Assembly (NCBI RefSeq): GCF_900100455.1
Contig: NZ_FNCV01000001.1
Coordinates: 1 to 64,000 of the forward strand
DNA: 64,000 nt
Reading direction: 5' to 3'
Source of the DNA: Roseospirillum parvum
GTDB taxonomy: Bacteria; Pseudomonadota; Alphaproteobacteria; Rhodospirillales; Rhodospirillaceae
Shown one piece after another: positions 42,824 to 52,115 of this stretch; position 1 is the stretch's first letter, and each line of letters starts with the position of its first letter. The position numbers and the translations under genes were made by a program. The notes beneath the pieces were generated by a model. The model ran no database searches. It was not told the DNA's origin and worked only from the letters and a program-made list of their open reading frames with translations.

Positions 42824-44257
42824 CTAGAAGAAGGTCCGGACGTCGGTCAGGCGGCCGGTGATGGCGGCCGCCGCGGCCATCGCCGGGCTCATCAGGTGGG
42901 TCCGCCCGCCGCGCCCCTGGCGCCCCTCGAAGTTGCGGTTCGAGGTGGCGGCGCAGCGCTCGCCGGGGCTCAGGCGGTCCTCGTTCATGGCCAGACACAT
43001 CGAGCACCCGGGGGCGCGCCATTCGAAGCCGGCGTCCAGGAAGATGCGGTCCAGGCCCTCTTCCTCGGCCTGTTCCTTGACCAGCCCGGAGCCGGGCACG
43101 ATCATCGCGCCGACCCCCGGGGCCACCGTCTTGCCGACCTTGAGCGCCCGCTCGACCACGGCGGCGGCGGCGCGCAGGTCCTCGATGCGGCCGTTGGTGC
43201 ACGAGCCGATGAAGACCCGGTCGATGGCCACCTCGGTGAGCGGCGTGCCGGGGGTGAGGTCCATGTAGGCCAGTGCGCGCTCGACCGCCTTGGCCTTGGC
43301 CTCCGGGAAATCGCCGGGGCTGGGCACGCGGGCCGAGATGGGCAGCGCATCCTCGGGCGAGGTGCCCCAGGTGACGAACGGCTCGAGGGTCGTCGCGTCG
43401 ATGCTCACCGTCTTGTCGAAGTGGGCCCCGGGGTCGGTCTTCAGGGTCCGCCAGTGGGCCACGGCGGTTTCCCACAGGGCGCCCTTGGGGGCCATGGGGC
43501 GGCCCTTGAGGTATTCGAAGGTGGTCTCGTCGGGGGCGATCAGGCCGGCCCGGGCGCCCGCCTCGATGGTCATGTTGCAGACCGTCATGCGGCCTTCCAT
43601 GGACAGCCCGCGGATCGCCTCGCCGGCGTACTCGATGACGTGGCCGGTGCCCCCGGCGGTGCCGATCTCACCGATGATGGCGAGCACCAGATCCTTGGCG
43701 GTCAGGCCCTCGGGCAGGGCGCCGGCGACCTCGACCAGCATGTTTTTCGCCGGCGCCTGACGCAGGGTCTGGGTGGCCAGGACGTGCTCGACCTCCGAGG
43801 TGCCGATGCCGAAGGCCAGGGCCCCGAAGGCGCCGTGGGTGGCGGTGTGGGAATCGCCACAGACGATGGTCGCCCCGGGCAGGGTGAAGCCCTGCTCCGG
43901 GCCGACGATGTGCACGATGCCCTGGCGGATGTCGCTCATGCCGAGGTAGGTCACCCCGAAGTCGCGGGCGTTGCTTTCCAGCGCCTCGACCTGGGTGCGG
44001 CTTTCCGGGTTGGCGATGTCGGCTGCCCCGGCCATCGTCTCGCGCCCGGCGGTGGGCACGTTGTGGTCGGCCATGGCCAGGGTCAGGGCCGGGCGGGCGA
44101 CCTTGCGACCGGCGGTGCGCAGCCCCTCGAAGGCCTGCGGGCTGGTCACCTCATGGACCAGATGCCGATCGATGTAGATCAGGCAGGTGCCGTCCTCCTG
44201 GACCTCGACCAGGTGGTCGGCCCAGATCTTGTCGAACAGGGTGCGGGGCTCGGCCAT
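42824..44257 (-). CDS. leuC: 3-isopropylmalate dehydratase large subunit
   Basis: 477 residues. Aconitase-type iron-sulfur ligands appear in [29 protein letters not shown] and [30 protein letters not shown] is the conserved C-terminal stretch. ATG 44257 gives the usual start ([12 protein letters not shown]); a TTG five codons upstream is possible. A GC hairpin (44299-44326) separates it from rplS. Confidence 0.95.
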   Translation of the reverse strand: MAEPRTLFDKIWADHLVEVQEDGTCLIYIDRHLVHEVTSPQAFEGLRTAGRKVARPALTLAMADHNVPTAGRETMAGAADIANPESRTQVEALESNARDFGVTYLGMSDIRQGIVHIVGPEQGFTLPGATIVCGDSHTATHGAFGALAFGIGTSEVEHVLATQTLRQAPAKNMLVEVAGALPEGLTAKDLVLAIIGEIGTAGGTGHVIEYAGEAIRGLSMEGRMTVCNMTIEAGARAGLIAPDETTFEYLKGRPMAPKGALWETAVAHWRTLKTDPGAHFDKTVSIDATTLEPFVTWGTSPEDALPISARVPSPGDFPEAKAKAVERALAYMDLTPGTPLTEVAIDRVFIGSCTNGRIEDLRAAAAVVERALKVGKTVAPGVGAMIVPGSGLVKEQAEEEGLDRIFLDAGFEWRAPGCSMCLAMNEDRLSPGERCAATSNRNFEGRQGRGGRTHLMSPAMAAAAAITGRLTDVRTFF

Positions 44258-44298
44258 CGTCTCTGTCGCCAATTGATGTCTTTCAGGGGAATAGGGAC

Positions 44299-44326
44299 GG
44301 CGGGGCGGCCCGTCAGGCGCCCCGCC
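44299..44326 (-). other. Intercistronic hairpin between rplS and leuC
   Basis: GGCGGGGCG (44299-44307) pairs with CGCCCCGCC (44318-44326) over ten bases. No T run follows in the minus direction, so it may be an attenuator or a stabiliser rather than a full terminator. Confidence 0.4.
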
Positions 44327-44354
44327 GGCCTTGGCGTGCCGAAGGAGAAGGGAC

Positions 44355-44813
44355 CTACTTGCCCTTCTCGGACTTCTCGGCCTCGGCGGCGGCCTTGGCG
44401 GCGGCGGCCTTGGCGCGATCGATCTCGCGCTCGGCGGCCTGCGCCCGGGCGGTGCCCTGGGTGTCCTCGATGATGCGGGCCGACCGGCCGCGACGGTCGC
44501 GCAGGTAGTACAGCTTGGCCCGGCGCACCCGGCCCTTGCGGATCACCTCGATGCGCTCGATGACCGGCGCGTACAGCGGGAAGACGCGCTCCACGCCCTC
44601 GCCGAAGCTGATCTTGCGCACCGTGAAGCTGGAGTTGATGCCGGCGTTCTTGCGGGCGATCACCACGCCCTCGAAGACCTGGATACGCTCGCGGGTGCCT
44701 TCGACCACGCGCACGTGGACCTTGACGTTGTCGCCGGGGCGGAAGTTCGGCACCGGCCGCTTGGCCAGCAGCTTGTCGACCTGCTCCTGCTCGACTTCTT
44801 GCAGAATGTTCAT
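44355..44813 (-). CDS. rplS: 50S ribosomal protein L19
   Basis: 152 residues. L19 core: [57 protein letters not shown] and [22 protein letters not shown]. The C-terminal 35 residues are an Ala/Lys/Glu-rich helical tail beyond the usual length of about 115. Its start overlaps the trmD stop (ATGA). Confidence 0.97.
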   Translation of the reverse strand: MNILQEVEQEQVDKLLAKRPVPNFRPGDNVKVHVRVVEGTRERIQVFEGVVIARKNAGINSSFTVRKISFGEGVERVFPLYAPVIERIEVIRKGRVRRAKLYYLRDRRGRSARIIEDTQGTARAQAAEREIDRAKAAAAKAAAEAEKSEKGK

Positions 44814-45574
44814 GGCTGTTCCTTTCTACCCTCTTGCTCTTGCTTCTGTGCGGCGAGGTACCGATCCCACAGATCGGGGCGCCGCCACCGGGTGGTGTCT
44901 TCACTCATGGCGCGCCGCCAGTCGACGATGCGCGCGTGGTGGCCGGAAAGCAGAACCTCCGGCACCGACCGACCGGCCCAGACCTGGGGCCGGGTATAGT
45001 GGGGATGCTCCAGCAGCCCCGTCTCGAAACTCTCCGCCTCCAGGCTTTCCGTCTTGCCGACCACCCCGGGGAGCAGCCGGATCACCGCGTCGAGCAGGGC
45101 CATGGCCGCTGCCTCGCCGCCGGAGAGGACGAAGTCCCCCAGGCTGATCTCCTCGGGTGCCCAGGCCTCCAGGACCCGTTGGTCCACCCCCTCGTAGCGC
45201 CCGCAGAGCACGGTGAGGCCGGGCTCGGCGGCCAACTCGCGGACCAGCGGTTGGTCCAGCACCCGGCCCCGTGGGGTCAGGTAGACGAGGCGGCCCGATC
45301 CCGGCCCGGGATGGGTGGCGGACAGGGCCCGGTCGATGACGTCGGGGCGCATCACCATGCCGGCCCCGCCGCCGAACGGACTGTCGTCCACGGTGCCGTG
45401 CTTATCGCCCGCGAAATCGCGGATGTCCACCGTTTTCAGGGTCCATACGCGATCCATCAGGGCCTTGCCGGCCAGCGAGGCGCCAAGCGGCCCGGGGAAC
45501 ATTTCCGGGAACAGGGTGAGCACCCGGACGTCGAACGGGGCGGTGTCGGCGGTCGGGGCCTCGGTCGGGCTCAT
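44810..45574 (-). CDS. trmD: tRNA (guanine-N1-)-methyltransferase
   Basis: 254 residues, SPOUT-type knotted methyltransferase. Motifs include [50 protein letters not shown] and [17 protein letters not shown] in the knot. It makes m1G37 in tRNAs. ATG 45574 overlaps the rimM stop, and its own stop overlaps the rplS start. Confidence 0.95.
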   Translation of the reverse strand: MSPTEAPTADTAPFDVRVLTLFPEMFPGPLGASLAGKALMDRVWTLKTVDIRDFAGDKHGTVDDSPFGGGAGMVMRPDVIDRALSATHPGPGSGRLVYLTPRGRVLDQPLVRELAAEPGLTVLCGRYEGVDQRVLEAWAPEEISLGDFVLSGGEAAAMALLDAVIRLLPGVVGKTESLEAESFETGLLEHPHYTRPQVWAGRSVPEVLLSGHHARIVDWRRAMSEDTTRWRRPDLWDRYLAAQKQEQEGRKEQP

Positions 45575-46113
45575 GCCCCGTCCTCCGCCAGTTTCTCCGC
45601 CAGTTCTTCCTCCGCCAGTTCTTCCTCGGGCGGATCGACGACCAGCCGGCCGCCGGCCAGATCGACCGTGGGCACGGCGGCGCGGGTGAAGGGGACCATC
45701 AGCTCGCCGGCCGCGCCCTTGATCTCCAGCACGTCGCCGGCCCCGAAGTCGTGCACCGCCGTCACCGCGCCCAGGGCCCGGCCGCCGGTATCCTCGACGG
45801 CGAGCCCGATCAGGTCGGCGTGGTAGAAGGTCTCGTCGTCCTCGGGCGCCGGCAGGGAATCGCGCTCCAGCCACAGCTCGGTGCCCTTCAGGGCCTCGGC
45901 GGCGGTGCGGTCGTCGATCCCCGAAAGGCGGGCCAGCACCACCCCCTTGGCCCGGCCGGTGACGGCCACCGTGAAGCGGCGGCCGTCGGCCGTGGCCAGG
46001 GGGCCGTAGGCGGCGATGTCGGCCGGCTCGGCGGTGAAGCTCTTCAGGCGCACCTGACCCTTCACCCCGTGCGGGCCGGTGACCACGCCAAGCAGCAGCC
46101 GCCCCGGGCGCAT
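45571..46113 (-). CDS. rimM: 16S rRNA-processing protein RimM
   Basis: 180 residues. N-terminal RimM domain starts [22 protein letters not shown]; the PRC-barrel half has [37 protein letters not shown]. The acidic end ([18 protein letters not shown]) contains a short repeat. It assists 30S head assembly. Standard place between rpsP and trmD. Confidence 0.95.
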   Translation of the reverse strand: MRPGRLLLGVVTGPHGVKGQVRLKSFTAEPADIAAYGPLATADGRRFTVAVTGRAKGVVLARLSGIDDRTAAEALKGTELWLERDSLPAPEDDETFYHADLIGLAVEDTGGRALGAVTAVHDFGAGDVLEIKGAAGELMVPFTRAAVPTVDLAGGRLVVDPPEEELAEEELAEKLAEDGA

Positions 46114-46128
46114 GGTTGGCGGGGCCCC

Positions 46129-46512
46129 TTAAGAGGCCGCCTCGGCGCCCTCGGCGGCCGCCTCGGCGGCGGCCTTGGCCCGCTCCTCGGCTTCGCGCAG
46201 GCGCTCCTGGGCCTTGGCCTTGAGCTGGTTCTTCTTGGTCTGCTCGGGGATCGCCGGGGCGGCCATCAGGCCCTTGGCGGCGAGCAGGCGGGCCACCCGG
46301 TCGGTCGGACGGGCGCCGTTGGCCAGCCAGTGGCTGACCCGCTCTTCCTTGAGGCGCACCCGCTCCTCGTGGTCGTTGGCCAGCATCGGGTTGTAGGTGC
46401 CCAGCTTCTCGATGAAGCGGCCATCGCGCGGCATCCGCGAATCGGCGACCACGATGCGGTAGACGGGACGGCGCTTGGCGCCACCACGGGACAGGCGAAT
46501 CTTCAACGACAT
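46129..46512 (-). CDS. rpsP: 30S ribosomal protein S16
   Basis: 127 residues: [40 protein letters not shown] is the conserved core. A charged Ala/Glu-rich tail extends past the usual 80-90 residues, as often in alphaproteobacteria. An AAGGAGA site precedes the ATG. Confidence 0.97.
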   Translation of the reverse strand: MSLKIRLSRGGAKRRPVYRIVVADSRMPRDGRFIEKLGTYNPMLANDHEERVRLKEERVSHWLANGARPTDRVARLLAAKGLMAAPAIPEQTKKNQLKAKAQERLREAEERAKAAAEAAAEGAEAAS

Positions 46513-46606
46513 GGGGGTTGGTGTCTCCTTTGGGGATCGAATTCGGGGAGTGAAACGGGTGCCCCCGGGTGGGGGCGGCTGGCAACCGAGGAGGGCCGAA
46601 GCCGTC

Positions 46607-48220
46607 CTACTTTTTCTTTTTGCGGAACTTGGACTTGCGGCCTCCCGGCGGGGGCATGGCGCCGGGCAGGCCGGGCATGCCGCCCATCCCGCCGCCCATG
46701 GGGCCGCCCAGGCCGGGCAGGGCGGGGCCGCCGGCGATGCCGCCGCTGGGCGGCGGCAGGGCGCCGCCGGGGGCCTGCGGGGCCTCGCCGCCGGGGCCGC
46801 TCAGGGCCTCCTTGAAATCGTTGGGGTCGAAGCTTTCCGGCAGGCCCATCTGCGAGAGCTGGTCGGCCCCGCCGGGCATGCCGCCGCCGGTCAGGGCACT
46901 CATCAGGGCCTTGCGGCCGCCGGCCTTCTTCATGTGCTTCATCACGGTGGCCATCTGCTGGTGCTGCTTCAGCACCTTGTTGACCTCCTGCACCGGGCGC
47001 CCGCAGCCGGCCGCGATGCGCCGCTTGCGGCTGGCCTTGATGAGCTCGGGATGGCGCCGCTCCTGGCGCGTCATGGACAGGATGATGGCTTCCTGGTGCT
47101 TGATCATCCTATCGTCGATGTTGGCCTCGGCGATCTGCTTCTTCATCTTGGCCAGCCCCGGCATCATGCCCAGCAGGCCCTTGAAGTCGCCCATCTTCTG
47201 GATCTGCTGAAGCTGCACCAGCATGTCTTCCAGATCGAACTTGCCGGCCATCATCTTCTTGGCCATGCGCTCGGCGGCGTCCTGGTCGACGGTCTGCGCC
47301 GCCTTTTCCACCAGGCTGACCACGTCGCCCATGCCCAGGATGCGGTTGGCGATGCGGTCGGCGTGGAAGCCCTCCAGGCCGTCCAGCTTCTCGCTGGTGC
47401 CGAGCAGCTTGATCGGCCGCCCGGTGACGGCGCGCATGGACAGCGCCGCGCCGCCGCGCGCGTCGCCATCGACCCGGGTCAGCACGATGCCGGTGACACC
47501 CACCTTCTCGTTGAACTCGCGGGCCGTGTTGACGGCGTCCTGGCCGATCATGGCGTCGGACACCAGCAGCGTCTCGGCTGGCTCGGTCAGCGCCGAGACC
47601 TCGGCCACCTCGTCCATCAGCTCCTGGTCGATGTGCAGGCGCCCGGCGGTGTCGAGGATCACCACGTCGTAGCCGCCCTTGCGCGCCTCCTCCAGGGCCC
47701 GGCCGGCGATGGCCACCGGCTTCTGGCCCTTGACGATGGGCAGGCAGTCGACCTCGGCCTGATCGGCCAGCACCTGCAACTGGTGCTGGGCGGCCGGGCG
47801 GTAGACGTCCAGGCTGGCCAGCAGCACCTTCTTCTTCTGGTCGTTCTTGAGCTTGCGGGCGATCTTGGCCGAGGTGGTGGTCTTGCCCGAGCCCTGAAGA
47901 CCGACCATCAGGATCGGCACCGGCGGGGTGGCGGCCAGATTGAGCCCGGTCTCCTCGGTGCCCAGGGTGTCGATCAGGGCATCGTGGACGATCTTGACCA
48001 CCATCTGCCCCGGGGTGACCGACTTGACCACGTCCTGGCCGATGGCCTGTTCCTTGACCCGGGCGACGAATTCCTTGACCACCGGCAGGGCGACGTCGGC
48101 CTCGAGCAGGGCGACCCGGATCTCGCGCATCGCCGTGTTGACGTCGGACTCGCTCAGCGCGCCGCGCTTCTTCAGCTTGTCGAGCGTCGCGCCCAGGCGA
48201 CTGGAAAGGGAATCGAACAT
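46607..48220 (-). CDS. ffh: Signal recognition particle protein Ffh
   Basis: 537 residues: N domain (1-90), GTPase G domain with [37 protein letters not shown] and [10 protein letters not shown], then the methionine-rich M domain (about 310-450; [14 protein letters not shown]) that binds signal peptides and 4.5S RNA. The last about 70 residues are a Gly/Pro/Met-rich low-complexity tail ending in [13 protein letters not shown] 48220. Confidence 0.97.
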   Translation of the reverse strand: MFDSLSSRLGATLDKLKKRGALSESDVNTAMREIRVALLEADVALPVVKEFVARVKEQAIGQDVVKSVTPGQMVVKIVHDALIDTLGTEETGLNLAATPPVPILMVGLQGSGKTTTSAKIARKLKNDQKKKVLLASLDVYRPAAQHQLQVLADQAEVDCLPIVKGQKPVAIAGRALEEARKGGYDVVILDTAGRLHIDQELMDEVAEVSALTEPAETLLVSDAMIGQDAVNTAREFNEKVGVTGIVLTRVDGDARGGAALSMRAVTGRPIKLLGTSEKLDGLEGFHADRIANRILGMGDVVSLVEKAAQTVDQDAAERMAKKMMAGKFDLEDMLVQLQQIQKMGDFKGLLGMMPGLAKMKKQIAEANIDDRMIKHQEAIILSMTRQERRHPELIKASRKRRIAAGCGRPVQEVNKVLKQHQQMATVMKHMKKAGGRKALMSALTGGGMPGGADQLSQMGLPESFDPNDFKEALSGPGGEAPQAPGGALPPPSGGIAGGPALPGLGGPMGGGMGGMPGLPGAMPPPGGRKSKFRKKKK

Positions 48221-48255
48221 CACGCCACCCCTGGCGGTTGAAACGGACGAATGGT

Positions 48256-48314
48256 GCCAGCTTTCGGACAAGCACCAACGGCGCCAGCTTTTGGACAAGC
48301 GCCAACAGCGCCAG
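48256..48314. repeat. 27-bp tandem repeat, 2.2 copies, upstream of ffh
   Basis: GCCAGCTTT occurs at 48256 and 48283 within near-identical 27-base units, and GCCAG starts a third at 48310. It lies in the 5' leader region of ffh, within 95 bases of its start. Confidence 0.85.
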
Positions 48315-48464
48315 TGCGCGAACCTCGCGGACTGACGGGCCCCCTCGGGAGCATTGAGATGCCCGAAGCGGAAAACAGAAGCCGCCCTTTTAGACCGCCC
48401 ACCCCACCCGGGTCAAGCCGCAGCGGTTCTTGCGGACGTTCGCCGGGCGGTTCATAACCACGCC

Positions 48465-49136
48465 ATGCGCCGCCTTCACCACCACCCGCTGTGCCCGTTC
48501 TCCCGCAAGGTTCGCCTGTGCCTGGGCGAAAAACGCCTGGATGCCGAGCTCATCGAGGAAAAGCCCTGGGAACGGCCGCCCCATCTGCTGGCCCTCAACC
48601 CGGCCGGCAACCTGCCGGTGCTGTGCGAGGCTGAGAATGGCCCCACCGTGGCCGACGCCCAGGCCATCGCCGAATACCTGGACGAAGCCCACCCCGACCC
48701 CGGCCTGCTCGGCCCCGACCCCAAGGCCCGCGCCGAGGCCCGCCGCCTGACCGCGTGGTTCGACCACAAGTTCTTCGACGAAGTAACCCGCCACCTGTGG
48801 GGCCAGAAACTGTGGAGCCGACTGGCCGGCGGCCCACCGCCCGATTCGCGCGTGCTCAGGGCCGGCAAGGCCAACATCCATACCCACCTGACCTACATCG
48901 CCTGGCTGGCCGAACGACGCCGCTGGCTGGCCGGCAACAGCCTCTCCCTGGCCGACCTCGCCGCCGCCGCCCAACTGTCGGTGATCGACTACAGCGGCGA
49001 CGTGCCCTGGAACGACCACCCACTGGCCAAGGACTGGTACGCCCGCCTGAAATCCCGCCCCGCCTTCCGCCCCCTGCTCGCCGATACCGCCCCCGGCATC
49101 ACCCCCCCACCCCACTACGCCGACCTCGACTTCTGA
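48465..49136 (+). CDS. Glutathione S-transferase family protein
   Basis: 223 residues. The thioredoxin-like N-domain carries HHHPLCPFSRKVRLCLGEKRLDAELIEEKPW, with CPFS as the possible catalytic cysteine position, then NPAGNLPVL and the cis-Pro turn. The all-helical C-domain has SLADLAAAAQLSVIDYSGDV. Function may be glutathione-dependent detoxification; substrate unknown. Confidence 0.85.
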   Translation: MRRLHHHPLCPFSRKVRLCLGEKRLDAELIEEKPWERPPHLLALNPAGNLPVLCEAENGPTVADAQAIAEYLDEAHPDPGLLGPDPKARAEARRLTAWFDHKFFDEVTRHLWGQKLWSRLAGGPPPDSRVLRAGKANIHTHLTYIAWLAERRRWLAGNSLSLADLAAAAQLSVIDYSGDVPWNDHPLAKDWYARLKSRPAFRPLLADTAPGITPPPHYADLDF

Positions 49137-49140
49137 CCCT

Positions 49141-49355
49141 GGCAACGGCGGTGACGCCAAGGGGGCGCCGCCCCCTTGGAACCCCCGCCGGGGGGACCAG
49201 GGGCCCCCCCGGACCCCCGCCGTGACTTAAAACCCCACCGAGGGGGGCTTGCCCCCCTCGGTGGGGTTTTGACTCAAGGGTGGGGTCTGGGGAGGCCCCC
49301 GGCCTCCCCAGCGGGGTTCAAAGGGGCAGCGCCCCTTTGCGTCACCGCCGTCGCC
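49141..49355. repeat. 215-bp nested palindromic element (block C)
   Basis: Outer ends GGCAACGGCGGTGACGC (49141-49157) and GCGTCACCGCCGTCGCC (49339-49355) are near-exact complements. Inside, successive GC-rich inverted arms nest around a central perfect hairpin at 49229-49270 (arms AAAACCCCACCGAGGGGGG). Flanks of the centre, GACTTAAAA and TTTTGACTCA, recur in block D. The right end overlaps the last codons of the next minus-strand gene. No gene lies within. Confidence 0.85.
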
Positions 49356-49776
49356 AGGTCCAGCGTCGGGTGGGCGGGGTGAGGGTGAGGGGGGTAATCT
49401 CGGGTTGGCGGTCGCGGCGTCGGGCGATGGTGCCGGTGGCGAGGTTGACGCAGGCCAGGGAGCGTTGGCCTTTGTAGTCTTCCTCGGTTTTCAGCCATTG
49501 GCCGTCGGGGGCGCTGAAGGCGCCGCCGGTGGGGATGGGCGGGCCGGGTTCCTGGCCGGTGGCTGGGGTGGGTTCCAGGTGGAGTTGGCCGGGCAGGGGG
49601 TTGAGTTTGGTCTCCGGGTCGACCGGCAGCAGTTCGCCGGGGGGATCGAGGGGGGCCAGATGGAGCGTCTGGAAGTCCTTGCCCTGGCGCCGGGCGAGCA
49701 GGCAGGGGCGCCAGCGGCCGTCGAGAAGGGCCTCGACCAGACTGCCGGGGGGCAGGTTGGCGGCCTTGCGCTTCAT
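49342..49776 (-). CDS. Conserved-looking hypothetical protein, 144 aa
   Basis: Starts ATG 49776, overlapping the TPR gene stop. The N-terminal part (LPPGSLVEALLDGRWRPCLLARRQGKDFQTL) has the feel of a small beta-barrel, and DGQWLKTEEDYKGQRSLACVNLATGT is another folded-looking region; the middle is Pro-rich. The C-terminus (RRWTWRRR) is encoded by the end of the palindromic element, so the natural end may be altered. I do not recognise a family. Confidence 0.55.
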   Translation of the reverse strand: MKRKAANLPPGSLVEALLDGRWRPCLLARRQGKDFQTLHLAPLDPPGELLPVDPETKLNPLPGQLHLEPTPATGQEPGPPIPTGGAFSAPDGQWLKTEEDYKGQRSLACVNLATGTIARRRDRQPEITPLTLTPPTRRWTWRRR

Positions 49777-50588
49777 GGCTGGTCGACGTCGAGCCGCGCC
49801 AGATTGGCCCGGGCCAGTTCGGCGGCGGCGCTGTCGGGGGCGATGTTGACCACAGCCAGCCAGTCGTCGCGGGCCGCCGCGGCGTCGCCGGCCAGACGGT
49901 TGAGGATGCCGCGTTCGAGCAGGGCGTCGGGGTTGAAGCGGTCCAACTCGAGGGCGGCATCGATGTCGGCCCGGGCGCCGGCGGTGTCGTCCAGGAAGCG
50001 GCGGGCGCTGGCCCGCAAGGTGAGGGCATCGACGCGGCGCGGATCGAGGGCGAGGGCGGCCGAGAGGTCGTCCACCGCCGGGCGGTAGTTGGCCGCCTCG
50101 GCCAGGGCCACGGCGCGGTCGATGAGCAGGTCGACGCGGGCCGGGGCGTCGGGTGCCAGCAGGGCCAGCGCGCTGTCCAGGGCGGCCACGGCGCGCCCGG
50201 GGTTGGCGTCGAGCAGCCAGCCCTGGGCCGCCTGGGCGAGCATGCCGGCCCGCACCTCGGGGCGCTGGCGCGACTGCTCGGCGAGCAGTTCCAGGCGCCG
50301 GGCGGCGGGGCGGGCCTCGCCCATTTCCAGCAGGGCGACGGCGGCGCAGTGGCGGGCCGCGTCGCCGCCGCCCAGGCCTTCCCAGGCGCCGGCGCGGTCG
50401 AAGCCGGCCTCGGGGTCGCTGCGGGCCAGGGCCAGGCAGCGGGCGTATTCGGTTGCCGGGTCGATGGTGCCGGGCTCGGATGTCTGGACCTGGGGGGATT
50501 GGGCATGTGCCGCCGGGCCGGTTGCCGCCAGGGCGACCAGGGCATAGATGAGGGCATGGACAACAGGGGCGAGGGCGCGGCGCTTCAT
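49773..50588 (-). CDS. Exported tetratricopeptide-repeat protein
   Basis: 271 residues from ATG 50588. A signal peptide ends near GPAAHAQ (about 30). Residues about 100-270 form TPR-like helix pairs, for example ANYRPAVDDLSAALALDPRRVDALTLRASARRFL and FNPDALLERGILNRLAGDAAAARDDW. It likely mediates periplasmic protein contacts. A divergent promoter separates it by 30 bases from the epimerase gene. Confidence 0.78.
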   Translation of the reverse strand: MKRRALAPVVHALIYALVALAATGPAAHAQSPQVQTSEPGTIDPATEYARCLALARSDPEAGFDRAGAWEGLGGGDAARHCAAVALLEMGEARPAARRLELLAEQSRQRPEVRAGMLAQAAQGWLLDANPGRAVAALDSALALLAPDAPARVDLLIDRAVALAEAANYRPAVDDLSAALALDPRRVDALTLRASARRFLDDTAGARADIDAALELDRFNPDALLERGILNRLAGDAAAARDDWLAVVNIAPDSAAAELARANLARLDVDQP

Positions 50589-50618
50589 GCCGGCCAGGGT
50601 CCGACAGGGGGAAAGGGA

Positions 50619-51470
50619 ATGCAAGAGACTCCGGTGGTGCTGATCTTCGGCCAGGGCTACAGCGGTCGGGTGCTGGCCGACGACCTGAGGGCTCGGGGCT
50701 GGACGGTGCGCGGTACCCATCGCGGCGCCGCCGATCCGGCGGCCGGCCTGTGGACCTTCGACGCCGAACACCGGCTGCCCCCGGAGGCTTTCGAGGGGGT
50801 AACCCATGTGCTCGATTCCATCCCTCCCGCCGGCGACGGCGATCCCCTGCCCCTGGCCGTGCACCGGGCCGAGTTGGCGGCGCTGCCGGGGCTGCGCTGG
50901 GCCGGCTACCTGTCGACCACCGGGGTCTACGGCAACACCGACGGGGCCTGGGTCGACGAGGAAAGCCCGCTGGCCCCGGGCTCGGCGCGCGGCGCCCGCC
51001 GGGTCGCCGCCGAGCGGGCCTGGCTCGAGAGTGGTTTGCCGGGCCATGTCTTCCGGCTGGCCGGCATCTATGGGCCGGGGCGCAGCGCCATCGATTCGCT
51101 TGAGGCCGGCACGGCGCGGCGCATCGTCAAGCCGGGGCAGGTGTTCTGCCGCATCCACGTGGCCGACATCGCCCGGGTGGTGGCCGCCTCCATGGAGCGG
51201 CCCAGCCCGGGCACGGTCTACAACGTGTGCGACGATCTGCCGGCCCCGCCGCAGGAGGTGATCGCCCACGCCGCCCACCTGCTGGGTGTGGAGCCGCCGC
51301 CCGAGGAGCCGCTGGAGTCGGCCAACCTGTCGCCGATGGCGATGAGCTTCTATGCCGACAACCGGCGGGTCAGCAACCGGCGCATCAAGGAGGAGCTGGG
51401 CGTCACCCTGGCCCATCCCGACTATCGCAGCGGTCTGGCCGCGCAACTGGCGGCCCGGACGGCCGGTTGA
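50619..51470 (+). CDS. NAD(P)-dependent epimerase-like protein (YeeZ type)
   Basis: 283 residues, extended SDR fold: nucleotide-binding VLIFGQGYSGRVLADDL (G-x-G-x-x-G variant), GYLSTTGVYGNTDGAWVDE (Ser-Thr-Tyr region), FRLAGIYGPGRSAID and RIHVADIARVVAASM. The reaction is unknown. ATG 50619 follows AGGGGG. Confidence 0.82.
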   Translation: MQETPVVLIFGQGYSGRVLADDLRARGWTVRGTHRGAADPAAGLWTFDAEHRLPPEAFEGVTHVLDSIPPAGDGDPLPLAVHRAELAALPGLRWAGYLSTTGVYGNTDGAWVDEESPLAPGSARGARRVAAERAWLESGLPGHVFRLAGIYGPGRSAIDSLEAGTARRIVKPGQVFCRIHVADIARVVAASMERPSPGTVYNVCDDLPAPPQEVIAHAAHLLGVEPPPEEPLESANLSPMAMSFYADNRRVSNRRIKEELGVTLAHPDYRSGLAAQLAARTAG

Positions 51471-51572
51471 CCACTGGCCCGGCGGGCGGTGCTTGCGCGC
51501 TCGCCCCGCTGGTGCCACATTCCCGGCTCAGCATGACGGGTATTCGGTGACAGAAGGAAGGACCGGCGAGCG

Positions 51573-52103
51573 ATGGCGTTCAAGCCCTCCGTTGTGGCGG
51601 CGATTTTCGGTGTGCTGTTGGGTGCCTTGGCCGCGACGCCGGCCTCGGCGACCGAGGTCGAGCGCATCGGCGTGTTCGGCTCGTGGTCGGCCTATACCTA
51701 CCAGGAGCAGGGCAACAAGGTCTGCTACATGGCCAGCCGGCCGCTCAGCTCGCAGGGCGATTACACCAAGCGCGGCGACGTCTTCATGCTGGTCAGCCAC
51801 CGCCCGGGCGACGGCGCCTTCGACGTGGTCAACATGGTCGCCGGCTACCCTTACGCCGATGGCGTGGATGTCGAGGTGGAGGTCGGCGACGGCACCTTCT
51901 CGCTGTACACCGAGGGCGACCGCGCCTGGACCCGCACCGAGACCGACGACCGCCGGCTGACCCAGGCCATCGCCTATGGCAAGACGCTGCGCGTGCGCGG
52001 CCTGTCGAGCCGCGGCACGGAAACCCTGGACACCTTCTCGCTGCGCGGCTCGCTGGACGCCTACAAGGCCATTTCCAAGGCCTGCAACCACCCGGTCAAG
52101 TAG
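51573..52103 (+). CDS. Invasion-associated locus B (IalB) family exported protein
   Basis: 176 residues with a signal peptide ending at ATPASA (about 27). The mature domain matches IalB: FGSWSAYTYQEQGNKVCYMASRP, RGDVFMLVSHRPGDG, MVAGYPYADG and LSSRGTETLDTFSLRGSLDAYKAISKAC, with two cysteines likely bonded. IalB-type proteins are widespread in alphaproteobacteria and not restricted to pathogens; role unclear. Confidence 0.85.
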   Translation: MAFKPSVVAAIFGVLLGALAATPASATEVERIGVFGSWSAYTYQEQGNKVCYMASRPLSSQGDYTKRGDVFMLVSHRPGDGAFDVVNMVAGYPYADGVDVEVEVGDGTFSLYTEGDRAWTRTETDDRRLTQAIAYGKTLRVRGLSSRGTETLDTFSLRGSLDAYKAISKACNHPVK

Positions 52104-52115
52104 GGGGCTCGCCGC

